Below, in pieces: positions 1 to 4,697 of a DNA stretch of 5,735 nt. Both the position numbers and the translations under genes were made by a program. This DNA comes from SLRI01 sp964460465 (lineage in GTDB: Bacteria; Pseudomonadota; Alphaproteobacteria; Geminicoccales; Geminicoccaceae), in NCBI GenBank assembly GCA_964460465.1, contig CAYWSB010000250.1:1-5735 (forward strand), written 5' to 3'. The notes beneath the pieces were generated by a model that saw nothing but the letters and a program-made list of their open reading frames with translations, was not told where the DNA came from and did not search any database. Each line of letters begins with the position of its first letter. The stretch's first letter is position 1.

Positions 1-62
1 GGGCGAACCATGACGTGGCACCGATCGTCCGGCCCGCGCGCACGCAGGGAGTGCTGCTGTGA
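1..62 (+). CDS. 3' end of an upstream gene, possibly a MNT-type nucleotidyltransferase (partial)
   Basis: Only the last 19 residues are visible, reading ANHDVAPIVRPARTQGVLL in the frame starting at base 3 and ending at the TGA at 60-62. The frame is chosen because this stop overlaps the GTG start of the next gene in the classic 4-base GTGA arrangement, which implies translational coupling. The tail 'PIVRPARTQGVLL' resembles the 'PI-x-RIA-x2-x-GV-x-L' ending I associate with small nucleotidyltransferases encoded just before HEPN-type partners. No catalytic motif is in view, so the family call rests on that tail and on the neighbour. That a gene ends here is more certain than what it encodes. 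Confidence 0.45.
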   Translation, partial: ANHDVAPIVRPARTQGVLL

Positions 63-511
63 CCACGACCGTGATCGAGCGCCTCGTCCGCGAGCAGTTG
101 GACGGGCTGCGCCGGAGTCTCGCCCGAATCGAGAAGCATCGCGCCGCCCTGGCAGCCCGCTTGCCGCTCGACGCGGCAGCGATCGAGAGCCTCGGCGACG
201 CCGATCTCGTGCGCATCGAGGCCCTGATGAAGAAGTTCGAAGAGTTCGTCGACGATCTGCGGCGGACCTCCCGCGGCCTCCTGCTTCTTTCGGCCGAGGA
301 CGTCGACGGCAAGAGCCAGCGGCAGATTCTGGACCGGCTGGCCAGCCTGGGCGCCATCGCCACGTCGGACGAGGTGATCGAGCTGATCACGCTGCGCAAC
401 CGGCTCACCCATGACGATCCTTCGGCACCGGGCAAGCAGGCGGCCATCCTCAACACCCTCCACGAGCGCAGCGGCACGCTCGGGCCGCTGCTCGCCGGCA
501 TCGACGACTAG
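59..511 (+). CDS. HEPN/HepT-like protein, probable partner of a nucleotidyltransferase (toxin-antitoxin type)
   Basis: A 150-residue, mostly helical, soluble protein with no signal peptide or membrane segment. Residues 113-118 (RNRLTH) form the R-x4-H signature of HEPN-fold RNases, followed by D119, D120 and P121; HepT toxins are about this long with the motif at a similar place. The GTG start at 59 is well supported: AGGGAG at 46-51 sits 7 bases upstream and the start overlaps the preceding stop. In MntA/HepT systems the nucleotidyltransferase AMPylates a tyrosine in R-x4-H-x-Y. Here that position is aspartate, and the whole protein has no tyrosine, so that control mechanism could not apply unchanged. 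It may be a diverged HEPN protein without toxin activity. Its stop is interleaved with the stop of the convergent membrane gene. Confidence 0.6.
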   Translation: MTTTVIERLVREQLDGLRRSLARIEKHRAALAARLPLDAAAIESLGDADLVRIEALMKKFEEFVDDLRRTSRGLLLLSAEDVDGKSQRQILDRLASLGAIATSDEVIELITLRNRLTHDDPSAPGKQAAILNTLHERSGTLGPLLAGIDD

Positions 512-1788
512 GTCGCCCGGCGGGGCCTGCTGCCGGCCGCCACCGACTGAAGGTTGCCGCCGGGCACCGGGCCGTCCGCCTCCGCCGCCAGCATGCCGAG
601 CAGCATCAGCATCACCGTCGCGTGGTAGACGCTGTTGAAGTAGTTCTGCACGAGGCACTGGGTGACCATGTCGGCGGCGATCGCCAGGGCCAGCACGCGG
701 GCGACCGGATCGGTGGTGGCCCGGGCCACGCGAACGGCGCGGCGGACCACCTCGACCACGAGCACGAGCACCAGGGTCAAGCCGAGCGCCCCGCCCTCGA
801 CATAGAAGCGCACCAGCTCGTTGTGCGGCCATTCCAGGAGCTGCCCGCCGGCGACGGTCGGCCGGCCCTGGGCGAGCACGGCCCGCACGGCACCGATGCC
901 AAGGCCGAAGGGCTCGCCCGCCGCCAGCGCCAGCCAGTGGCGGATGGAAGGCCAGCGGCCTGACGAATAGCCGTCCCCGCCCAGCGCCACGAGCCTCGCC
1001 CAGAGGGTGTCGCTGGCGAGAACCGAGAGCAGGACGAAGGCGAGAACCGCCAGCACGCCCCGCCCGATCACGCGCGGCCGGGCGAAATCGGCGGCACCGC
1101 CACTGCCGGCCCAGAGGACGACGAACAGGCCGAGCATCAGGAGCGCACTGCGTGTTCCCGTCAGCATCACCATCCAGGCGGCGGCCGCCAGGGTCAGGGC
1201 GACGCCGAGCCGGGCGAGCACGCCCTGCCGCCGGCCCAGCGCGGCGGCCGCGACCAGGGCCACGATCGTGCAGAGGCTGGCATGCAGCACGACCGAGCCC
1301 GTGACGTCGATCCGGACATGGCTGGCGACGCTGCGCAGCATGGCCGTCGACGGCACCACCAGGGCCAGCGTCGCCGTGCCGAGGACATAGAGCGCCCCGG
1401 CCCGCCAGGCGAAGCGGGCGAGATCGACCTCGCCCATCGCCGCGCGCAGGTTGGGGGCCAGGAGCAGCGCCACGATCGGCAGGGCGATCTTGTAGTCCAG
1501 CGGGGCGGCGGCGGCACCATGGGCGGTGAGCTGGGCGGCGAGGGCCAGCAGGGTGAGGAGCCACAAGGCGGCGAGCGGCGCGGTCCGATCGCGGCCGGCG
1601 AAGCGCGGCCGGGCCACCAGCGCCCCGGCCGCGAGCGCGGCGAAGACGGCGGCGAAGACGACCATCCGCAGATCCTGGAGCCCCAGTGCGGCCACCGTGG
1701 TCGCCGAGAACGCCAGCGACGCCACGGCCAGCGCCAGGAGCCCGCGCATCAGGCTGCCGGCCAACGCCGGTCCCCGGTCGAAACCCAC
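508..1788 (-). CDS. O-antigen ligase / Wzy polymerase-like membrane protein
   Basis: A polytopic inner-membrane protein of 426 residues from the GTG at 1788, with roughly ten to twelve hydrophobic segments. It matches the O-antigen ligase/polymerase superfamily (Wzy_C). Visible hallmarks are TGTRSA at about residues 210-215, SSGRWPS at 275-281 opening the large periplasmic loop, GLGIGA at about 295-300, and WPHNE at 320-324 followed by VEGGALG. The arginines and the histidine of these motifs are those usually essential for transfer from undecaprenyl diphosphate. The role is to polymerise or transfer lipid-linked glycan units in the periplasm. Ligase and polymerase cannot be separated from sequence; the exopolysaccharide context favours polymerase. 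The start at 1788 is preferred because GAGG lies 6 bases upstream. An in-frame GTG at 1803 (431 residues) lacks such a site, and an ATG 14 codons into the preferred protein is also possible. It diverges from the nucleotidyltransferase-pssDE operon. Confidence 0.85.
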   Translation of the reverse strand: MGFDRGPALAGSLMRGLLALAVASLAFSATTVAALGLQDLRMVVFAAVFAALAAGALVARPRFAGRDRTAPLAALWLLTLLALAAQLTAHGAAAAPLDYKIALPIVALLLAPNLRAAMGEVDLARFAWRAGALYVLGTATLALVVPSTAMLRSVASHVRIDVTGSVVLHASLCTIVALVAAAALGRRQGVLARLGVALTLAAAAWMVMLTGTRSALLMLGLFVVLWAGSGGAADFARPRVIGRGVLAVLAFVLLSVLASDTLWARLVALGGDGYSSGRWPSIRHWLALAAGEPFGLGIGAVRAVLAQGRPTVAGGQLLEWPHNELVRFYVEGGALGLTLVLVLVVEVVRRAVRVARATTDPVARVLALAIAADMVTQCLVQNYFNSVYHATVMLMLLGMLAAEADGPVPGGNLQSVAAGSRPRRAT

Positions 1789-1811
1789 GCTACACCTCGG
1801 CACAGAATTCG

Positions 1812-1839
1812 ACTATAGGTTGATCATCTACCGTGACGA
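1812..1839 (-). promoter_or_regulatory. Candidate leftward promoter for the O-antigen ligase-like gene
   Basis: Read on the minus strand, TCGTCA (1839-1834) and TATAGT (1817-1812) are separated by 16 bases, matching 4/6 and 5/6 of the sigma-70 hexamers. It would start transcription near 1805, just upstream of the GTG at 1788. It lies in the only non-coding DNA between two divergent genes and is AT-rich for this window. This is a by-eye match, and alphaproteobacterial promoters often differ from the E. coli consensus. Confidence 0.3.
1818..1832. promoter_or_regulatory. Imperfect dyad in the divergent intergenic gap (candidate operator)
   Basis: GGTTGATCATCTACC is a 15-base odd-length palindrome about C1825. 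Six of seven arm positions pair (GGT-GAT against ATC-ACC, with one T/T mismatch). It fills the spacer of the candidate leftward promoter and ends 6 bases before the Shine-Dalgarno sequence of the rightward gene. A bound regulator could therefore control both directions. Function is inferred from position and symmetry only. Confidence 0.3.
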
Positions 1840-1845
1840 GGTCGC

Positions 1846-2529
1846 ATGATGCAACCCAAAGCGAAGCTCTACCGCTGGCGTGCCGGCTCGCCGTCCGCGC
1901 TCTTCGAGAGCCGCAGCTGCCTTGTGATCCTCGCTCTGAACTGGCTGCTGCAAGGCGTTCGCGGCATGGACCCGAAGGAGCTCTCGTTTCGCCTGCTGCT
2001 GGCCGCCGGTCTGGCCGCGCCGGCGACCTGGCTCGTCTGGCGGGCCACCGGCTGGGCGCCCCTGACGGCCCTGGCACTGGGGCTGACCATCGCCCATACG
2101 CTCAACTTCCTGGTGAACGGTCAGTTCTGGGTCTGCCTGCGCTACTGCCCCGCCTACCGGCGCCGGTCGGCCGATCTCGCCCGCGAGCTCGACGCCCTGC
2201 TCACCAGCGTGGCGGCACGCTCCTGGCTGCAGGAGGCCGTGCTCCTGGGCTCGACCGTGACCCGGCTCGGTGCACCGGGCCCGCGCGCCGACATCGACCT
2301 CCGGCTGATCTTCCCGCCGGGCCTCGCCGGCTGGCTGCGGACCAACCTCCTGCTGCTCGAGCTGCGGGCCCGGGCCCTGGTTCGCCGCCTGCCGCTCGAC
2401 GTCTACGCCTACGAGCACCCGGCCGTGCTGCGCCGCTTCGACCAGGACGAGCCGCTGGGCATCCTGCTCGACCGCCGCGCCCGCCTGTGCCGCGGCTTCG
2501 CCAACCGCCGGCTGGTGCGGCTGCGATGA
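1846..2529 (+). CDS. Membrane protein with C-terminal nucleotidyltransferase-fold domain, in exopolysaccharide operon
   Basis: A 227-residue protein in two parts. The N-terminal half is hydrophobic: an amphipathic stretch at about 24-38, then likely membrane helices at about 49-66 and 71-91, ending in NFLVNGQFW at 87-95. The C-terminal half has the polymerase-beta-type nucleotidyltransferase signature: G135-S136, then D149-x-D151 in PRADIDLRL, and a third acidic residue D185 in LPLDVYAY. All three expected carboxylates are thus present, suggesting a metal-dependent active enzyme facing the cytoplasm. The substrate is unknown; nucleotidyl transfer to a sugar, lipid or protein are all open. Its stop overlaps the pssD start (ATGA), tying it to glycan assembly. 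Two adjacent ATGs exist (1846 and 1849). GAGG at 1838-1841 is 4 and 7 bases away respectively, so the second (226 residues) may be the true start. It could also be a scaffold for PssDE. Confidence 0.7.
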   Translation: MMQPKAKLYRWRAGSPSALFESRSCLVILALNWLLQGVRGMDPKELSFRLLLAAGLAAPATWLVWRATGWAPLTALALGLTIAHTLNFLVNGQFWVCLRYCPAYRRRSADLARELDALLTSVAARSWLQEAVLLGSTVTRLGAPGPRADIDLRLIFPPGLAGWLRTNLLLLELRARALVRRLPLDVYAYEHPAVLRRFDQDEPLGILLDRRARLCRGFANRRLVRLR

Positions 2530-3020
2530 CCACCACCACCTGGCACGAGCCGCGGCGGACCTGCCTCGCCTTCTCGCCCGGCGGCCACTGGGCCGAGCTC
2601 GAGCGGGCGCTGGCCGGCATCACCTTCGCCGACGTCTTCCACGTCACTTTCGATGACGGCCGGCAGCCGCCGGCGGGTGACGACGGCCGGCAGGTGCCGG
2701 CGGCACCGCGCCGCTACCTGCTCTGCCACCCCCGTCGCTCGGCTTGGCGGACCGTCGTCAACGCCTGGCAGAGCCTGGCCGTGCTCCGCCGCGAGCGCCC
2801 GGCCCTGCTGATCTCGACCGGGGCCGACGTCGCCGTGCCGATCCTGCTCCTGGGCAAGCTCCTCGGTGCCACCATCGTCTTCATCGAGACCGCCGGCAGC
2901 GCCACCCCGACCCTGGCCGGCCGGCTGGTCTACCCGGTGGCCGATCTCTTCGTCGTCCAGTGGCCCGAGCGGCTCGAGCGGTTCCCCAGGGCCGTGCTCG
3001 CCCGGGGCCTGCTCCTGTGA
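2526..3020 (+). CDS. pssD: PssD-like (Alg14-type) subunit of split glycosyltransferase
   Basis: A 164-residue member of the PssD/Alg14 family, the membrane-anchoring and acceptor-binding half of a two-part GT28-like enzyme whose catalytic half is PssE/Alg13. The complex adds a sugar from a nucleotide donor to a lipid-linked acceptor on the cytoplasmic face. Visible motifs are SPGGHWAEL at 17-25, ISTGADVAVP at 96-105 leading into a hydrophobic stretch (106-121), VFIETAGSA at 118-126, and the end motif LFVVQWPE at 141-148. Its ATG overlaps the upstream TGA, and its TGA overlaps the pssE GTG. No strong Shine-Dalgarno sequence is visible, so coupling probably supplies initiation. Residues 43-60 contain a 9-residue tandem duplication (DDGRQPPAG then DDGRQVPAA), probably in a surface loop. 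Confidence 0.85.
   Translation: MTTTTWHEPRRTCLAFSPGGHWAELERALAGITFADVFHVTFDDGRQPPAGDDGRQVPAAPRRYLLCHPRRSAWRTVVNAWQSLAVLRRERPALLISTGADVAVPILLLGKLLGATIVFIETAGSATPTLAGRLVYPVADLFVVQWPERLERFPRAVLARGLLL
2652..2705 (+). repeat. 27-base in-frame tandem duplication inside pssD
   Basis: Bases 2652-2678 and 2679-2705 are adjacent 27-base copies that agree at 22 of 27 positions. The unit is nine codons, so the reading frame is kept and the protein gains DDGRQPPAG followed by DDGRQVPAA (7 of 9 residues identical). Two of the five base differences are the last two of each unit. The region lies between the GGH motif and the STGAD motif, where the family tolerates length variation. Confidence 0.75.
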
Positions 3021-3532
3021 TCTTCGTCGGTGTGGGCACCTTCGTGCACGGCTTCGACGAGCTGGTCGAGGCGGCGGACGCGGCGGCAGCCGAGCTGGAG
3101 CTGGCCGGCTTCGCGCAGATCGGCCACTCCCGGGCCGTTCCGCGCCACCTCGCGCATGCCCGGTTCCTGCCCCCCGAGGCCCTGGCCCGCCGGCTCGCCG
3201 CCAGCCGGGTCGCCGTCTGCCACGCCGGGATGGGGCTGATCGGCGATGCGCTGCGCGCCGGCTGCCGGCTCGTCCTGTTCCCGCGCCGGGGTGCCACCAC
3301 GGCGGCGCATCCGGCCAACGACCAGAGCGCCTTCGCCGAGCTCCTCGCCCGGCGACTGCCGCTGCGCCTCTGCCGCGAGCCGGCGGCGCTGCCGGGCCTG
3401 ATCGCCTCGGCGCTGGCCGATCCGGCGCCGCCGCCGGCACCGCCCGCCTCCGACGTGCCGCAGATCCTGCAGCGCTTCCTCGCCGCCGAGGCCAGGGCCA
3501 GGCGTCAGTCGCGCCCCGCCTCGTCGTCGTAG
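3017..3532 (+). CDS. pssE: PssE-like (Alg13-type) catalytic subunit of split glycosyltransferase
   Basis: A 171-residue soluble protein matching the C-terminal half of GT28 enzymes (MurG-like), the nucleotide-sugar-binding partner of PssD. Motifs are VGTFVHGFDELVEAAD at 6-21, CHAGMGLIGDALRAG at 68-82, LVLFPRRG at 85-92 and HPANDQ at 98-103, which would contact the donor. It begins with GTG at 3017, overlapping the pssD stop (GTGA), with no clear Shine-Dalgarno sequence, so coupled translation is likely and equal amounts of both subunits are expected. The histidine-rich 'H-x2-HQ' often seen near residue 100 appears here as HPANDQ. A proline/alanine linker (136-144) and a basic C-terminal tail of about 25 residues extend beyond the core fold. 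The last 28 bases overlap the convergent small membrane gene. Confidence 0.85.
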   Translation: MIFVGVGTFVHGFDELVEAADAAAAELELAGFAQIGHSRAVPRHLAHARFLPPEALARRLAASRVAVCHAGMGLIGDALRAGCRLVLFPRRGATTAAHPANDQSAFAELLARRLPLRLCREPAALPGLIASALADPAPPPAPPASDVPQILQRFLAAEARARRQSRPASSS

Positions 3533-3732
3533 CCGCGCCGGCTGCTGTAGAAGACAAGGGCCATCAGCCCGACCCAGAGCAGGATGCTGAGCCCGACGCC
3601 GAGACCGAGGGCGACATAGCCGTGGAAGCCCATGGCCACGTCGTCGAGCTGCCGCCAGCCGAGATAGCCCACGGCCGCGGCCACCGCGAGCAGGCCGAGC
3701 AGGACAGCGACGACGAGCAGCGTGCCACGCAA
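3505..3732 (-). CDS. Small two-helix membrane protein of unknown function
   Basis: A 75-residue protein with membrane helices at about 4-25 and 38-62, a short loop with WRQLDD (26-31) and HGY (37-39), and a charged tail SSRRGYDDEAGRD. Loop and tail look like a conserved small alphaproteobacterial membrane protein I recognise only as hypothetical. The TTG start at 3732 is chosen because GGGGAG (minus strand of 3741-3746) lies 8 bases upstream and the hydrophobic segment follows directly. An ATG at 3798 would add 22 residues but would overlap the start of the divergent methyltransferase gene. The gene converges on pssE, overlapping it by 28 bases, so it is not part of that operon. No function can be assigned. 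Confidence 0.6.
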   Translation of the reverse strand: MRGTLLVVAVLLGLLAVAAAVGYLGWRQLDDVAMGFHGYVALGLGVGLSILLWVGLMALVFYSSRRGYDDEAGRD

Positions 3733-3796
3733 CGATCGATCTCCCCAGGTGCATCCGTCTATCGACAAAACCGCTGCCCGGCCCGACAAGCGAGGC

Positions 3797-4531
3797 ATGA
3801 ACGACCCCGCCGCACCCGTCCGCGACCTGGGCCATGCCACGGTCAAGGACGTCATTCGCGACGCCCTGTGGCCCCCCGGCGACGGCGCGGCCGGTCGCCG
3901 CATCCTCGACATCGGCACCGGCAACGGGGCGCTGGTCCGCTGGCTGCTGCGCGAGGGCGCCGACGCGCTCGGCGTCGAGCCCAATGCGGCCCTGCTCGAG
4001 CAGGCGATCCGCGACCCCGACCGCCCGGCCCCGCGCGGCCGATGGCTCGCCGCCGCCGCCGAGCGACTGCCGGTAGCGTCCGCCGCGATCGACGCCGTGC
4101 TCTTCTTCAACAGCCTGCACCACATCGACCCCGCCCGGCAAGTGGCGGCCCTGGCCGAGGCGGCGCGGGTGCTCCGCCCGGGCGGTGCCGTCATCGTCGT
4201 CGAGCCCGTGGCGGCCGGCGGCTATTTCGAGCTGCTGGCCCCGCTCGACGACGAGACGGAGGTGCGCGTCGCGGCCCAGACGGCGCTCGCGGCCGCGCGC
4301 GGGCGCCTGCTCGACGGCATGGCCGAGGCGCGCTTCATGACCACGCTCGACTTCACCGACGCGGACGCGGTGATGGCGGGCTTCGTCCGCGCCGATCCGA
4401 CCCGCGCCGCCGACGCCGCCCGGGTCGCGCCGGTCATCGGCGAGCGCTTTCTGGCGCTGGGCCAGGCCCTGGCTGACGGCCGGCGGCGCTTCGAGCAGCC
4501 GATGACCGTTCATCGGTTGCGCCGTGCTTGA
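3797..4531 (+). CDS. Class I SAM-dependent methyltransferase
   Basis: A 244-residue soluble methyltransferase of the Methyltransf_11/UbiE-like type. Motif I is ILDIGTGNG at 36-44 (SAM-binding glycine loop). The acidic residue at the end of beta-2 is E61 in GVEPN. The stretch AERLPVASAAIDAVLFFNSLHHI (88-110) covers motifs II and post-II, and ARVLRPGGAVIVVEP (123-137) is motif III. The substrate is not readable; a small molecule or lipid is most likely. The ATG at 3797 gives the expected N-terminal length. GAGG at 3792-3795 is only one base from it, an unusually tight spacing, but no better in-frame start is near. The next upstream one (GTG 3722) would add 25 residues running through the divergent gene. 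It sits inside a polysaccharide region, but its own orientation and gaps give no proof that it modifies the glycan. Confidence 0.8.
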   Translation: MNDPAAPVRDLGHATVKDVIRDALWPPGDGAAGRRILDIGTGNGALVRWLLREGADALGVEPNAALLEQAIRDPDRPAPRGRWLAAAAERLPVASAAIDAVLFFNSLHHIDPARQVAALAEAARVLRPGGAVIVVEPVAAGGYFELLAPLDDETEVRVAAQTALAAARGRLLDGMAEARFMTTLDFTDADAVMAGFVRADPTRAADAARVAPVIGERFLALGQALADGRRRFEQPMTVHRLRRA

Positions 4532-4550
4532 GCGAGAAGCGCGATTTTCA

Positions 4551-4579
4551 TTGGAACTTTTCAACCTTTAGGCGATAAC
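4551..4579 (+). promoter_or_regulatory. Candidate promoter for the wcaJ-like gene
   Basis: TTGGAA (4551-4556) and GATAAC (4574-4579) are 17 bases apart, each matching 4 of 6 sigma-70 consensus positions. They lie in the most AT-rich stretch of the window, right after the methyltransferase stop. Transcription would begin near 4586, giving a leader of about 110 bases before the GTG at 4698. TTGGAA-CT-TTTCAA (4551-4564) is itself an imperfect dyad with 5 of 6 positions pairing, covering the -35. Assignment is by eye. Confidence 0.35.
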
Positions 4580-4604
4580 GCCGTGCGCTGCGATTAACGT
4601 GGAA

Positions 4605-4646
4605 GCAAGCTTTTGGTGCGACAACGGGCGTCGCAAGCCGGTGCGA
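4605..4646 (+). repeat. Direct repeats and hairpin in the wcaJ leader
   Basis: GCAAGC-TTTT-GGTGCGA (4605-4621) recurs as GCAAGC-C-GGTGCGA (4633-4646): two 13-base-matching copies differing only in the central spacer. Between and overlapping them, TGCGAC (4617-4622) and GTCGCA (4630-4635) form a perfect 6-base-pair inverted repeat with a 7-base loop. A further near repeat, GCGATAACG (4572-4580) and GCGATTAACG (4590-4599), lies just upstream. No known riboswitch class is recognised. No U-tract follows the hairpin, so it is not a rho-independent terminator. Confidence 0.45.
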
Positions 4647-4697
4647 TGACCGCCCGGCAGCGCCGGCAACCGGCCCTGGATCAACGGCAGAGCGCTC

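Noticed and set aside
1833..2525. Long in-frame upstream extension of pssD to base 1833
   Set aside because: The extension is out of frame with the nucleotidyltransferase-fold gene and has no motif. The pssD family sequence begins right after the ATG at 2526, which overlaps the previous stop.
2409..3557. A 382-codon minus-strand open frame opposite pssD and pssE
   Set aside because: Arg/Ala/Gly-rich composition and no recognisable motif. It is a mirror of the GC-rich coding strand.
3734..3741. GATCGATC palindrome next to the TTG start of the small membrane gene
   Set aside because: An 8-base palindrome made of GATC steps is common by chance and adds nothing beyond its position.
3763..3789. 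CGACAA repeated 21 bases apart in the divergent gap before the methyltransferase
   Set aside because: Two 6-base matches are too little evidence for an operator, and no promoter hexamers could be aligned to them convincingly.
4528..4550. Possible terminator after the methyltransferase (GCTT...AAGC followed by a T-run)
   Set aside because: The stem is only about four base pairs and the T-run is short and displaced, so it does not make a credible rho-independent terminator.
2930..4564. A 544-codon open frame on the minus strand across pssE and the methyltransferase
   Set aside because: It runs antisense through three well-supported genes and reads as low-complexity Arg/Gly/Ala/Glu-rich sequence without motifs. 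Such frames are expected in very GC-rich DNA.
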